Origin: an uncultured Desulfovibrio sp. | GTDB lineage: Bacteria; Desulfobacterota; Desulfovibrionia; Desulfovibrionales; Desulfovibrionaceae | Direction of reading: 5' to 3' | Length of the DNA stretch: 55,224 bases | Assembly (NCBI GenBank): GCA_905235595.1 | Contig: CAJOMG010000028.1 | Coordinates: 1 to 55,224 of the forward strand | Shown: piece by piece, positions 35,208-46,806 of the stretch | Layout of the letters: each line of letters opens with the position of its first letter | How positions within the stretch are numbered: the first letter of the stretch is position 1 | The notes under the pieces: generated by a model | What the model saw: only the letters and a program-made list of their open reading frames with translations | Database searches by the model: none | What the model was told of the DNA's origin: nothing | Translations under genes and position numbers: made by a program

Positions 35208-36621
35208 GATCTTCATCCTCCGCCTGCAGGGCCAGACGCATAATGGCCGACTTGTTGCAAACTTCTTTCCATTCGAGATCAGGATCAGAGTCATGCACGA
35301 TGCCTCCGCCAGCCTGCCAGAAGATTTTATCCTCTTGCTTCCACATGCTGCGGATCGTGATCCCTGTGTCCAAATTCACACTGTTTTTATCGAGACCAAG
35401 CCAGCCTATGCAGCCGGCGTAAGGACCACGCGACTGCCCTTCCAATGTACGAATAATCTCCATGGCCCGCGTTTTTGGAGCCCCCGAAACAGTCCCTGCA
35501 GGGAATGTTGCCGCCAGCACATCCAGAGCATCTAATCCCTCTGCCAACCGCGCCCCCACCCGACTTGTGAGGTGCATGACATGGGAATAACGCTCCACTT
35601 CCATATATCTCTCCAGACTTACCGTACCTGGCGTTGCAACTCGTCCAAGATCATTACGTCCAAGATCAACCAGCATGACGTGCTCTGCACGCTCTTTGGG
35701 ATCTTCACGCAATTCTGTGGCGAGACGTGCGTCCTCCAGCTCGTCAATACCGCGCCGTCGGGTACCTGCGATGGGTGACAGCTGCAGACGACCGGCCGTG
35801 CAGCGCACCATGACTTCCGGCGACGAGCCCCAAAGCGTTATGTCAGGAAAACACATGTAAAACATATAAGGAGAAACATTGAAACGCCGCATACGCCGAT
35901 ACAGTACGAAAGGATTGCCATCAAACTCCGTTGAAAAACGTACCGAAGGTACTACCTGTATCGCTTCACCCTGTCGCAGCATTTCTTTGATATGGCGCAC
36001 ATAGTCCTTGTATCCCTGCTCTCCCGGTTCTGCCACAATATCACCAACAATATTCCCACTTGATGACGATTGGGTATATGTACTTCTTTTTTCCACGTCG
36101 CTGTGTGCCCCCAGGCTCACCTGGCAGAGACGGTTATAGAGATGATCAAATACCAGAACAGTACCAGGCAGCATCAGGTGGCAATCCGCCTCATAAGGAG
36201 GCATGATCTTGGCCAGCTTGGTATTGAAAAGACCGGCCATTCCAAACCCAAGATACCCATAGAGAGCACGCGTGATGGGTGGTAATCCCGTAACTTCCTC
36301 CGGTGCAATGATATCAAGGCCGTGCATCAAGGCACGTAAACCTTCAACAAAGGGACGCCCTTCATGTACACGCATACTCGCCAGTCGTTCATCCAGCACA
36401 TTGAGCGCCAAATTCCCCTCTTGGCAGGCAATATACATGGCAGGGTCGCACGCCAAGATACTATAGCGCCCCCAGCGTCCATCGACTTCAGCACTTTCCA
36501 GCAATATACCGTTCCCCGAGCCTACCATGCTCAAAAACAGGCTGATGGGGGTATCCATGTCCGCTGGCAACCAGCGGGCACATTGTCGCAGCGTCAGCCG
36601 TGCTTCTCCGTGATCGTTCAT
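35188..36621 (-). CDS. trpE: Anthranilate synthase component I
   Basis: TrpE makes anthranilate from chorismate with ammonia from TrpG. The 477-residue protein keeps the tryptophan-feedback element LLES in NGILLESAEVDGRWGRYS, so inhibition by tryptophan is expected. The chorismate-binding domain shows QVVPSVRFSTEF, PIAGTRRRGIDELED, RNDLGRVATPGTV, FPAGTVSGAPKTRAMEII and a closing GGGIVHDSDP. The ATG at 36621 comes about 30 bases after the attenuator hairpin. The first structural gene of the operon. Confidence 0.97.
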   Translation of the reverse strand: MNDHGEARLTLRQCARWLPADMDTPISLFLSMVGSGNGILLESAEVDGRWGRYSILACDPAMYIACQEGNLALNVLDERLASMRVHEGRPFVEGLRALMHGLDIIAPEEVTGLPPITRALYGYLGFGMAGLFNTKLAKIMPPYEADCHLMLPGTVLVFDHLYNRLCQVSLGAHSDVEKRSTYTQSSSSGNIVGDIVAEPGEQGYKDYVRHIKEMLRQGEAIQVVPSVRFSTEFDGNPFVLYRRMRRFNVSPYMFYMCFPDITLWGSSPEVMVRCTAGRLQLSPIAGTRRRGIDELEDARLATELREDPKERAEHVMLVDLGRNDLGRVATPGTVSLERYMEVERYSHVMHLTSRVGARLAEGLDALDVLAATFPAGTVSGAPKTRAMEIIRTLEGQSRGPYAGCIGWLGLDKNSVNLDTGITIRSMWKQEDKIFWQAGGGIVHDSDPDLEWKEVCNKSAIMRLALQAEDEDHVFAHR

Positions 36622-36650
36622 GCCCCTACCTCGAGTGTTACAATAGACAT

Positions 36651-36682
36651 AAAAAAAGCCGCCTCCACTGGGGAGACGGCAC
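36651..36682 (-). terminator. trp attenuator terminator
   Basis: On the minus strand GCCGTCTCC and GGAGGCGGC form a GC-rich stem followed by seven Ts. It sits between the leader peptide gene and trpE. High tryptophan lets the ribosome finish the leader and this hairpin ends transcription; stalling at the Trp codons should favour an alternative pairing. Confidence 0.9.
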
Positions 36683-36709
36683 AGACTACATCAAGCGCTT
36701 GTGACAGGT

Positions 36710-36802
36710 TTACACCCGCACGCCTCCCCTGCGTAGTAAACTACGCCACCACCAGCCCATAAAGCCAGCACTAATGGTGTTTGTGAAGACGTTCGTATTC
36801 AT
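36710..36802 (-). CDS. trpL: trp operon leader peptide
   Basis: A 30-codon frame, ATG at 36802, preceded by GAGGAAT. It reads MNTNVFTNTISAGFMGWWWR and ends RRGGVRV, with three consecutive Trp codons 14 codons before the stop. The terminator hairpin comes 27 bases after the stop. This is the classical arrangement for ribosome-mediated attenuation. A longer open frame continues upstream to 37081, but the start with a good ribosome binding site and the Trp run make the short frame the believable one. Confidence 0.9.
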   Translation of the reverse strand: MNTNVFTNTISAGFMGWWWRSLLRRGGVRV

Positions 36803-36825
36803 ACAATTCCTCGTTGGTCTTCTAT

Positions 36826-36850
36826 TCCATATATAGAGATTCCCTGTCAA
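36826..36850 (-). promoter_or_regulatory. Candidate trp operon promoter
   Basis: TTGACA (minus strand, 36850 to 36845) lies about 45 bases before trpL, with an AT-rich stretch CTATATATGGAATAG after it. No single hexamer sits at the ideal 17-base spacing, so the -10 box is uncertain. Confidence 0.35.
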
Positions 36851-37069
36851 CAGATAATCGTAAAAATTTTCTCCATCATTTTTTATATGATGCCAACGCT
36901 GTTCGCACATCAACCTAGCAGGCATGCATATTGGCAAAAAACCTGTCAGTTTCTTGCAGGTATCACTGCCATTTTTTTGAAGGTCATATAATAAATCACT
37001 ATTTGGAATAAATATTGCATTAAGATTGCGAAATCCCGACAGCGGCAATTCTCGCCGGAAGGAGTCGTC

Positions 37070-37318
37070 ATGAGCAGACAACAGCTATTTCTGCTTCCCT
37101 ATCTGACACTAGGCACCATCTTGCTCATCAGTGCTCTGCTGTTTGGCATATCTCTATGCCGCAGTGTTCCCTCCCCAAACACAGAACCAAGCTATGTGCT
37201 CGGCTTCAATGTTTACGCGGATGGAGGAAATGCCGTGCGCATCGTCCCCTTGGCAGGTACTGTTCTGCGCAGTCCTATTGTAACGATAGCTGAAGCACCG
37301 TTAAGGCTTTCCTATTAA
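37070..37318 (+). CDS. Small single-pass membrane or secreted protein of unknown function, 82 aa
   Basis: The N-terminus LLPYLTLGTILLISALLFGI is a strong hydrophobic segment followed by SLCRSVP, so it is either a membrane anchor or a signal. The rest (about 35-82) is short and polar with the stretch YVLGFNVYADGGNAVRIVPL. A very good ribosome binding site (GGAAGGAG) precedes the ATG at 37070, which is the main reason to accept it. It is transcribed divergently from the trp operon and convergently with dapB. No family recognised. Confidence 0.55.
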   Translation: MSRQQLFLLPYLTLGTILLISALLFGISLCRSVPSPNTEPSYVLGFNVYADGGNAVRIVPLAGTVLRSPIVTIAEAPLRLSY

Positions 37319-37407
37319 AGAGCATCGCCAAGTCAGCATTCCCATGCATACGCAAAAGGTCGAAGACGGCTACTTTTGACCTCTTGCCCATAGCACATAC
37401 ACTGTTA

Positions 37408-38187
37408 CTACAACATATCTGCCATGCCATACAGACGCTCTGGTTTTTTTCCGAGCATCCATGCTGCTGCACGTAAGGCGCCACGTGCGAAATTCTCTCG
37501 CGAATGCGCGTGATGTGTCACTTCTATACGTTCTCCAGGCCCCATAAAATAAACGGTATGCACTCCCACCACATCTCCACCGCGCACAGCCTGTATGCCG
37601 ATTTGCCCCTTGGGACGTTCCCCAATAATTCCATTGCGGCCTGAACAGCGCACATCTTCCAGCTTAACGCCTCGAGCGCCAGCAAGGCATTCACCAATGG
37701 TCAAGGCCGTTCCACTAGGGCTGTCTTTTTTTCTGTTGTGGTGCAATTCAATCATTTCGATATCATATTCTTCACCAAGTGCCTGCGTTAACACAGGCAA
37801 AATCTTAACCAATACGTTAATGCCGATACTCATGTTGGATGACCAAAAAATAGGAGTTGTGAGTGCCAACTGTTGCAATTCTTCTTTTTGCATCTCACTC
37901 AACCCTGTAGTGCCAATAACAAGTGCATTCCCATAGCGTGCTGCCACACTGGCAGAATGTAAACTTACAGCAGGAGCAGTGAAATCAATGACAACAGCCT
38001 CAGGGTTTTGGGGCAGCAAAGCAGCAAGATCTGTCTCGACGGGGCATATGCCCCGATCCAATGAAGGCACACGGTCCTTGCTGTCCACCATGCCTACCAG
38101 ATCAAAGTTTTCAGACGCTGCAGCCAGATGGCAAATGGTTCCGCCCATACGGCCTGCTGCCCCAACCATTATGATCTTTGTGTTCAT
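37408..38187 (-). CDS. dapB: 4-hydroxy-tetrahydrodipicolinate reductase
   Basis: DapB reduces 4-hydroxy-tetrahydrodipicolinate in lysine and diaminopimelate synthesis. The 259-residue protein has the nucleotide motif IIMVGAAGRMGG, then VVIDFTAPA and GTTGLSEMQKEEL. Substrate-binding residues lie in IELHHNRKKDSPSGTAL. I chose the ATG at 38187 (GGGGAAAGGG upstream); the frame opens to 38265. It follows ligA by 25 bases and is the last gene of the M23-uvrB-ligA-dapB run. Confidence 0.96.
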   Translation of the reverse strand: MNTKIIMVGAAGRMGGTICHLAAASENFDLVGMVDSKDRVPSLDRGICPVETDLAALLPQNPEAVVIDFTAPAVSLHSASVAARYGNALVIGTTGLSEMQKEELQQLALTTPIFWSSNMSIGINVLVKILPVLTQALGEEYDIEMIELHHNRKKDSPSGTALTIGECLAGARGVKLEDVRCSGRNGIIGERPKGQIGIQAVRGGDVVGVHTVYFMGPGERIEVTHHAHSRENFARGALRAAAWMLGKKPERLYGMADML

Positions 38188-38212
38188 ATCCCTTTCCCCA
38201 TTGAGATGCATA

Positions 38213-40387
<2,175 letters not shown>

Positions 40388-42415
40388 TTAGTCTGGCATG
40401 GCAAGCAGCCTGGTCCGCAATACGCGGATGCGGTCGCGCAATGCAGCGGCCTGCTCAAACTCCAAATCCCGAGCTGCCTGACGCATCTCTTTTTCAAGCT
40501 TTGCCACCAGCATTGCGGTATCTTCCGCTGTAAGGGGCATCAAATCCTGTTCAGCTGTTTTGCTACTCCTTTCTCTGCTGCGACTACGCCTAGTACTATC
40601 ATCTTCGTACAGACTATCCAGAGGGGATTCAAGATTCTTTGTTGTGCTGTGCGGCGTAATGCCATGCGCCGTATTATATGCAGCCTGCTTTATGCGGCGA
40701 CGCTGTGTTTCATCCATAGCCGCCTTCATGGAATCGGTTACCACATCGGCATAAAGAATAACCTTGCCCTGGGCATTGCGGGCAGCACGGCCAAATGTCT
40801 GAATAAGCGAACCCGTAGAACGCAGAAACCCCTCCTTATCCGCATCAAGAATGCAAACAAGTGACACTTCAGGAATATCCAATCCCTCGCGCAGGAGGTT
40901 GATACCCACAAGCACATCAAATTCCCCCAAGCGCAAGGAGCGAATAATTTGCATACGTTCCAAAGTGTCAATATCCGAATGCAAATAGCGAGCGCGCACC
41001 CCCATATTGCATGCGTATTCTGTAAGGTCTTCGGCCATCCTTTTGGTGAGTGTGGTCACAAGAACACGTTCTCCCCTAGTAACACACCCCCGGCATGCTG
41101 AAAGCAAATCTTCCATCTGCCCCTTTGTCGGGCGCACTTCCACAGACGGGTCTACCAGCCCTGTAGGGCGAATGATCTGTTCAGCTATAATGCCTTGAGC
41201 CTGATCTAGCTCGTACTTGCCTGGTGTAGCCGATACATATACCACTTGATTGAGCAGTTCTGTAACTTCACTGAAGCGTAAAGGACGGTTATCCAAGGCT
41301 GAAGGAAGCCGGAAACCATAATCTACAAGAGTTTGCTTGCGAGAACGATCTCCCTTAAACATGCCATGGAGTTGCGGCACGGTGATGTGAGATTCATCAA
41401 TAAAAAGCAAAAAATCGCGAGGGAAATAATTGAACAGGCAGGATGGAGGCTCACCCGGCTTACGGCCATCCAGATGGCGTGTATAATTCTCAATGCCATT
41501 GCAATAGCCCAATTCCTCAATCATTTCCAAATCAAGCTGTGTACGCTGCTCCAGCCTTTGCGCCTCTACAAGTTTTCCCTGTCCCCTAAACCATGCTAAA
41601 CGTTCGACGAGCTCATCACGGATGTCCGCTGCAGCACGTTTCAGATTATCTTGGGCTGATACGAAATGACTTGCCGGATACAATACCGTTTTGGAAAGCA
41701 CTGCCAACACTTCGCCAGAAAGGGGATCTATCTCGCGCAGGCTATCAATTTCGTCACCGAAATATTCTAACCGCAATGCACGTTCGTGGTGATATGCGGG
41801 GATAATCTCCAGTGCATCGCCGCGCACACGAAAAGTACCTCGATGAAAGTCGTAATCATTGCGCTCATAATGCACTTCCACCAATCGCGAAATGAGTTCA
41901 TCCATGGGGAAGTTCTGCCCTACTTCCACAGGCACAACCATCTTCGCATAGTATTCTGGCGAGCCTAAGCCATAAATACAAGACACAGAGGCCACAATGA
42001 CTACATCCCGCCGTGTTAGCAACGCATGCGTGGCAGCGTGACGGAGCTTATCAATATTATCGTTAATGGACGAATCTTTCTCAATGTAGGTATCCGACGC
42101 TGGCACATAGGCTTCAGGCTGATAGTAATCATAGTAACTAACAAAATATTCGACGGCATTGTGTGGAAATAGGGCTCGAAATTCACCGTAGAGCTGCGCT
42201 GCCAGTGTTTTATTAGGAGCCAAGACCAAGGTAGGACGATTGCAACGGGCAATAATATTAGCCATGGTGAACGTCTTGCCAGACCCGGTAACCCCCAAGA
42301 GCACCTGTGCAGGCACGCCGGCATCAATATTAGCCGTCAGTTGTGATATGGCCTCAGGCTGATCTCCGGTAGGCGTATACGGCGTTTCAAGACTGAATGG
42401 AATAGAACTACCCAT
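40388..42415 (-). CDS. uvrB: Excinuclease ABC subunit B
   Basis: UvrB is the damage-verifying helicase of nucleotide excision repair. The chain of about 675 residues starts with the family's [17 protein letters not shown] and has Walker A GVTGSGKT at 41-48. The beta-hairpin follows in [12 protein letters not shown], then the helicase motifs [13 protein letters not shown] and [10 protein letters not shown], and a C-terminal UVR motif [18 protein letters not shown] chose the ATG at 42415, because it matches the family start; a GTG at 42436 in the same frame is possible, and neither has an ideal ribosome binding site. It follows the M23 peptidase gene by about 25 bases. Confidence 0.96.
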   Translation of the reverse strand: MGSSIPFSLETPYTPTGDQPEAISQLTANIDAGVPAQVLLGVTGSGKTFTMANIIARCNRPTLVLAPNKTLAAQLYGEFRALFPHNAVEYFVSYYDYYQPEAYVPASDTYIEKDSSINDNIDKLRHAATHALLTRRDVVIVASVSCIYGLGSPEYYAKMVVPVEVGQNFPMDELISRLVEVHYERNDYDFHRGTFRVRGDALEIIPAYHHERALRLEYFGDEIDSLREIDPLSGEVLAVLSKTVLYPASHFVSAQDNLKRAAADIRDELVERLAWFRGQGKLVEAQRLEQRTQLDLEMIEELGYCNGIENYTRHLDGRKPGEPPSCLFNYFPRDFLLFIDESHITVPQLHGMFKGDRSRKQTLVDYGFRLPSALDNRPLRFSEVTELLNQVVYVSATPGKYELDQAQGIIAEQIIRPTGLVDPSVEVRPTKGQMEDLLSACRGCVTRGERVLVTTLTKRMAEDLTEYACNMGVRARYLHSDIDTLERMQIIRSLRLGEFDVLVGINLLREGLDIPEVSLVCILDADKEGFLRSTGSLIQTFGRAARNAQGKVILYADVVTDSMKAAMDETQRRRIKQAAYNTAHGITPHSTTKNLESPLDSLYEDDSTRRSRSRERSSKTAEQDLMPLTAEDTAMLVAKLEKEMRQAARDLEFEQAAALRDRIRVLRTRLLAMPD

Positions 42416-42440
42416 GGTGGTACAAAGCTCGCGCACCCCT

Positions 42441-43766
42441 CTACTGTGTCATAGAGGCTTGTATTCTGCCAGTGACATTATCGCGTATCCACTTGGGGTC
42501 AAGCCATTCGATAGGTGTCACTTCAACACCACCCACCAGAATACCAAAATGGAGATGATCACCAAAGGCAAGGCCCGTGCTACCCGTATGTGCTATAAGC
42601 TGGCCTTTTTGTACTACATCCCCCTGTTTTACAAGTATATCACTGAGGTGGGCATAGAGCGACATAAGCCCTAAGCCATGGTCAACAACAACTAAATTTC
42701 CATAAATCCCAACTTCTCCACAGAAAATAACACGACCACTGTTAGCTGCCGGCACCTCGGCATTCATAACAGAAGCAAGATCCAAGCCAAGGTGAAATGA
42801 TTCCCCCACCTGTTTGCCCTGATAGCTGAAAAAACGGTGATCACCATAGCCTGCACGCGGTGCTGAACGAGGCAGACGTACAAAAACACCATCCCACAAA
42901 ATGCCTGACACCGTATCCTGCCCGATTTCCCGCAAACGCTGTGCACTGGAAGCCCGAACATTGCTGTTTATATATAGATAGCAGTCTAAAGGCGTGGCTG
43001 TCTCCGGAGCAAGATTATGCAGTTTGTCTGAGACCATACGTAAAAAATTATCTGTGATCTGAATACGATCACTTTTGAAATTGCGTTCCAAAGCCATGAC
43101 AGTAAGGCGATTCCTTACCGAATTACCAGCTACATCTGTGGCAGTAATTTCAACACTGTTCTTATAATCCCTGGCTGTAAGTGTATAAGGGAAAGGGAAA
43201 AAACAAATATAGCTGCCATCTTTTTGCAGATAGGCGGGCACTTTGTACCCGGCAACAATCACGCCCGTATCACTCACATCTTCATCAACGGTATAGCGAA
43301 TAACAGCAGTCCCACCACGGCGTACATTTGGGGGAAGCGTTTTCACAGAAATACGCGGTGGCTGTGTGTCGAGCCGCATGGGCATCTGCAATGTACGTGT
43401 ATTTCCTTGTCCAAAACCGGCTAAGGATGCATCTGTGACTCGTATTTCCAACTCAAAGGCACCTTCCCGCAGATTGGCTTCTTTCATGGAAACTGTCACA
43501 TCTTGTTCAGGAAGATACGCATCAAAATGTTTGCGAAAGATTACATTGAGGTTATTGTTCTTGCGTACCCCTACAGAAATAGCGCGTATGCCGGAAGGAT
43601 CCTTCATATGAATTTTTAGGATACTGGCAGGAGATAGTCGATCTGTGTTTGGTGATATTTCAACAGCTGGTCCATCCAAATCCTTGAAAAAAGTATAACC
43701 TCCCAACAATAATGCGGCCACAGTGATGATCCCCAGCATAAACGACAACAGGCTTCTTTTTCGCAT
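42441..43766 (-). CDS. M23-family membrane-anchored peptidase (LytM domain)
   Basis: About 441 residues. The N-terminus has a membrane anchor [19 protein letters not shown] and a long extracytoplasmic region with beta-rich segments (about 30-290). The C-terminal M23 domain carries the zinc ligands His and Asp in HLGLDLASV and His-x-His in GDHLHFGI, with [19 protein letters not shown] between. M23 enzymes cut peptidoglycan cross-links; all ligands are present, so it is likely active rather than a NlpD-like activator. The ATG at 43766 has GGAGGAG in front. It is the first gene of the uvrB-ligA-dapB run. Confidence 0.92.
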   Translation of the reverse strand: MRKRSLLSFMLGIITVAALLLGGYTFFKDLDGPAVEISPNTDRLSPASILKIHMKDPSGIRAISVGVRKNNNLNVIFRKHFDAYLPEQDVTVSMKEANLREGAFELEIRVTDASLAGFGQGNTRTLQMPMRLDTQPPRISVKTLPPNVRRGGTAVIRYTVDEDVSDTGVIVAGYKVPAYLQKDGSYICFFPFPYTLTARDYKNSVEITATDVAGNSVRNRLTVMALERNFKSDRIQITDNFLRMVSDKLHNLAPETATPLDCYLYINSNVRASSAQRLREIGQDTVSGILWDGVFVRLPRSAPRAGYGDHRFFSYQGKQVGESFHLGLDLASVMNAEVPAANSGRVIFCGEVGIYGNLVVVDHGLGLMSLYAHLSDILVKQGDVVQKGQLIAHTGSTGLAFGDHLHFGILVGGVEVTPIEWLDPKWIRDNVTGRIQASMTQ

Positions 43767-43907
43767 ACGCGGCTCGCTCCTCCAGATGATTATAAAAAGC
43801 TTGCACACATTTTGTAAAATTTCAAGGACATCTCAGCATCTGCTACAACTGATTTCCCTATCACAGCGTTGACTTGAGCAGAAAAATTTGTTTTTTGCAT
43901 TAACAAG

Positions 43908-44598
43908 ATGCAGAACAATTCTTCTTCACATGCTGGGCTACCCCGCACACTCTATTCAGGCATAGACCCCAAAAGGCTACGGCAGCGCATGGTACGAGAG
44001 CAGCTGCAGGCACGTGGCATTTCAGATCCTGCTGTCTTGCAGGCCATGTCGATAGTGCCACGCCATCTTTTTGTGCAAGAAGCCCTGCGTGTACAGGCAT
44101 ATGAGGATACACCCCTTCCCATTGGCTATGGACAAACCATATCGCAACCCTACATTGTAGCCTTGATGAGTCAACTCCTTGAAGTGGAGCAAGGCATGCG
44201 GGTTCTCGAAATCGGCACAGGCTCGGGCTATCAGGCTGCGGTATTGGCCTCCATGGGATGCACGGTTTTTACCGTGGAACGTATGAGGGAACTGTATCAG
44301 AATACTGCCGTCCTCTTGCAGCAGTTGGGCCTGCGCGGTATTTACATGCAGAGACGGGATGGAACGCTGGGCATGCCGGAGGCGGCTCCCTTCGATCGCA
44401 TTATTGTCACGGCGGGCGGTCCTGAGATACCCAATCCCTGTTCAACAGCTGGAAACCGGTGGCATACTGCTCATTCCCGTAGGTGAAAAGCCACGCATGC
44501 AACGCCTCATACGCATTCGCAAAGAAACAAACGGCATTCACAGCGAAGACCTCGGACCGGTAATTTTCGTTGATCTGGTGGGAGACCACGGCTGGTAA
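43908..44598 (+). pseudogene. pcm: Protein-L-isoaspartate O-methyltransferase, frameshifted near the C-terminus
   Basis: PCM repairs isoaspartyl residues in aged proteins using S-adenosylmethionine. The N-terminal part is intact: [18 protein letters not shown], the [17 protein letters not shown] motif and the SAM-binding [15 protein letters not shown]. The frame continues to [14 protein letters not shown] and then turns to nonsense. The homologous continuation [19 protein letters not shown] is in the next frame from about 44435 and ends at 44598. Removing one A of the pair at 44433-44434 would restore a continuous 229-residue protein. This is either a true single-base insertion or a sequencing error. 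It lies divergently to the M23 gene. Confidence 0.85.
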
Positions 44599-44629
44599 GA
44601 AGCGGTCTTCCATATCTAAAGGAGATGTC

Positions 44630-45544
44630 ATGACATCCTGTTCTTCCTGTTCCTCATCTGCCTCGTGCTCCAGTTCCACGCGCAAAGGTGGCAGCGGGAA
44701 CTGTGGTGATCTTATGGCAGTACAGGACCGCGCTATCGCGGAGCGACTTTCACACATTCAGCATAAAATATTTGTTATGAGCGGCAAAGGTGGTGTGGGC
44801 AAAAGCTCCATCACGGTCAACATTGCCGCGGCTCTCGCACAGCGAGGTTTCAAGGTGGGTATTCTTGATGTTGATATGCACGGTCCGAGCGTGCCCCACC
44901 TTCTCACCCTGCATGGTGGGATAGAGATTGATGAGGAAACCAAACTCATGTTGCCGGCTGTCTATAATGACAATCTTTCTGTCATATCCATGGATACTCT
45001 GCTGCAAGACAAGGACCAGGCCATCCTCTGGCGCGGGCCCAAAAAAACATCCGCAATCCGTCAGTTTATTGGTGACGTAAAATGGGGCAATCTGGATTAT
45101 CTTCTTATTGATTCCCCTCCAGGCACTGGTGACGAGCATATGACAGTAATGCAAACTATACCCGATGCGCTCTGTATAGTTGTCACCACACCGCAAGAAA
45201 TATCCCTTGCCGATGTGCGCAAAACCATAAATTTCCTGCAATACACAAATTCCAACGTGCTTGGAGTCGTCGAAAACATGAGTGGTCTTTTATGCCCCTA
45301 TTGTCATAAGGAAATCAACTTATTTAAGAAAGGCGGTGGTGAAGAACTGGCAAAACGCTATGCTTTGAAATTCTTGGGTGCAGTTCCTCTTGATCCTGTG
45401 GCTGTTGTAGCTGCTGACAGAGGTACCCCCGTCGTTTTTCTGGAAGAGAACAGTGCTGCAAAAACAGCTTTTCTAGTTCTGGCTGATGCTGTTGTTGGCG
45501 CTGCAAAAAACAGCCTGGAGGCTCTTTCCGCAACACGTTGCTAA
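44630..45544 (+). CDS. Mrp/NBP35-family iron-sulfur carrier ATPase
   Basis: A 304-residue P-loop protein that loads or carries Fe-S clusters. The N-terminus is very Cys- and Ser-rich (residues 1-25, seven-plus small repeats of Cys-Ser), then a deviant Walker A SGKGGVGKSS at 51-60, ILDVDMHGPSVPHLL and DYLLIDSPPGTGDEH. A C-terminal CPYC motif is the conserved cluster site. The ATG at 44630 has AAAGGAGATG in front; the frame overlaps pcm further upstream but without a site. A strong terminator follows. Confidence 0.93.
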   Translation: MTSCSSCSSSASCSSSTRKGGSGNCGDLMAVQDRAIAERLSHIQHKIFVMSGKGGVGKSSITVNIAAALAQRGFKVGILDVDMHGPSVPHLLTLHGGIEIDEETKLMLPAVYNDNLSVISMDTLLQDKDQAILWRGPKKTSAIRQFIGDVKWGNLDYLLIDSPPGTGDEHMTVMQTIPDALCIVVTTPQEISLADVRKTINFLQYTNSNVLGVVENMSGLLCPYCHKEINLFKKGGGEELAKRYALKFLGAVPLDPVAVVAADRGTPVVFLEENSAAKTAFLVLADAVVGAAKNSLEALSATRC

Positions 45545-45584
45545 ATAGTACCCCGGCAATGCATTATCTTATAATAATAACTAC

Positions 45585-45624
45585 ATCCCCCGGAACCAGC
45601 TGTGATTCCGGGGGATTTTTCTTC
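45585..45624 (+). terminator. Rho-independent terminator after the Mrp-family gene
   Basis: ATCCCCCGGAA and TTCCGGGGGAT form a perfect 11-base stem followed by TTTTCTT. Confidence 0.92.
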
Positions 45625-45680
45625 TTTTCTCTCAAGGTCGTTTATGGTAGCTATAAAAAAATTTTGGAGCGTCAGTAGAA

Positions 45681-46244
45681 ATGCTTAATCTTGCAAATAA
45701 AATAACATTGTTGCGCATTTTAATGACACCACTTGTAGTGCTGCTACTCTATTTTGAAGGACAAATCTCCTGTATTCTGGCAGCACTGGCCTTTATTTTT
45801 GCGTCCTTAACAGACTGGGCAGATGGCTATATTGCCCGTCGTTCCAATATGGTTACACGCATAGGCAAATTTTTAGATCCCTTGGCCGACAAAGTCTTGA
45901 TTTGCTCTGTGTTGATCATGTTTGTTAAATTAAACTGGGCTCCTGCATGGATAGTCATTGTTATCGTCTGTCGTGAACTTGTGGTCACAGGTTTGCGTGC
46001 CATAGCCATTGACGAAGGCATCGTGCTTGCCGCTGATAAGTTTGGCAAGGCAAAAACAATCTTACAGATTTTTGCTATTGTACCGCTTATACTACACTAC
46101 CCCTTATGGGGTTTTGATTGGCCTGCCTTAGGTACCGTATTGTTATACCTTGCGCTCATAATGGCTGTTATCTCTGGTACAAACTACTGCTATGATTTTT
46201 ACCGCTATACTCGAGACAGAAAGGTCAACGGAACTGCGTTATGA
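45681..46244 (+). CDS. pgsA: CDP-diacylglycerol--glycerol-3-phosphate 3-phosphatidyltransferase
   Basis: PgsA makes phosphatidylglycerol phosphate in the inner membrane. The 187-residue protein has about four to six hydrophobic segments and the complete CDP-alcohol phosphotransferase motif DG-x2-AR-x8-G-x3-D-x3-D, seen as WADGYIARRSN through GKFLDPLADK. It is the first of four tightly coupled genes: its stop overlaps the next start (ATGA). Confidence 0.95.
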   Translation: MLNLANKITLLRILMTPLVVLLLYFEGQISCILAALAFIFASLTDWADGYIARRSNMVTRIGKFLDPLADKVLICSVLIMFVKLNWAPAWIVIVIVCRELVVTGLRAIAIDEGIVLAADKFGKAKTILQIFAIVPLILHYPLWGFDWPALGTVLLYLALIMAVISGTNYCYDFYRYTRDRKVNGTAL

Positions 46245-46492
46245 GCATACTGCAGCTACGTCTAAAAAATTGCATTCAAACCATCTTGGAGCTCGAACCA
46301 AGTATATGTACTACGGGCACATTGGGATCACATTTTGCCAATGAGTTACATGTGTTGAAAGGCTATCTTGAACAAATTGACAGTATGACCCTTATGGAAG
46401 AAGACGTGCAGCATCTTGAAGCAGTCACAGCGACATTTCTTGCTGAGCTCAAGTTTATTGATATTTCACAACCCAAACGGGTACTTCAGTAA
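46241..46492 (+). CDS. Small helical protein between pgsA and ftsB, unknown function, 83 aa
   Basis: I do not recognise this family. The chain is acidic to neutral and likely all-helical, with Leu- and Glu-rich segments (LRLKNCIQTILELEP, ELHVLKGYLEQIDSMTLMEE, LEAVTATFLAELKFID). There is no signal peptide or membrane segment. It starts inside the pgsA stop (ATGA) and its stop overlaps the ftsB start (TAATG), so it is clearly translated with them. The coupling argues that it is a real gene. A link to division is a guess from location. Confidence 0.7.
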   Translation: MSILQLRLKNCIQTILELEPSICTTGTLGSHFANELHVLKGYLEQIDSMTLMEEDVQHLEAVTATFLAELKFIDISQPKRVLQ

Positions 46493-46806
46493 TGTTCTGG
46501 CGCTCTCTCATCCTCATGATAGTTGCACTCATCAACATTGTCCTGTTCACACGCATGGTGTGGGGGCCCACAGGGCTTATAGAATATCGCGAACTCAAAC
46601 AACAGTATGAAAACTTAGAAAAACAGATTGCCAGCTTAGATGCTGACAATCTCGCCTTAAGCCGCGAGATTCGTCTACTGCAAGGCGACGAACGCTATGT
46701 AAAAAAGGTCATTCGCCAGCGCCTCCACTTTGTACACGATAATGAGGTGCTCTATCTTTTTGGAGACGCAGCGAAACAGGATCACAACCATGACGGAAAA
46801 AATTGA
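46492..46806 (+). CDS. ftsB: Septum formation initiator FtsB/DivIC family
   Basis: A small bitopic division protein of 104 residues. One membrane helix near the N-terminus (SLILMIVALINIVLFTRMV) is followed by a coiled coil EYRELKQQYENLEKQIASLD and then the conserved ERYVKKVIRQRLHFV part, where FtsB proteins end. It joins FtsL and FtsQ in the divisome. The start overlaps the stop of the small upstream gene, and its 3' end overlaps the TPR gene by 17 bases. Confidence 0.92.
   Translation: MFWRSLILMIVALINIVLFTRMVWGPTGLIEYRELKQQYENLEKQIASLDADNLALSREIRLLQGDERYVKKVIRQRLHFVHDNEVLYLFGDAAKQDHNHDGKN

Noticed and set aside
36935-36965. Hairpin with T-run on the minus strand upstream of the trp leader
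   Set aside because: The stem is only about five base pairs and there is no gene for it to terminate.
36710-37081. A 123-codon minus-strand frame that ends with the trp leader peptide
   Set aside because: The upstream part has no ribosome site and runs through the presumed promoter; only the last 30 codons, with their own good site, are credible.
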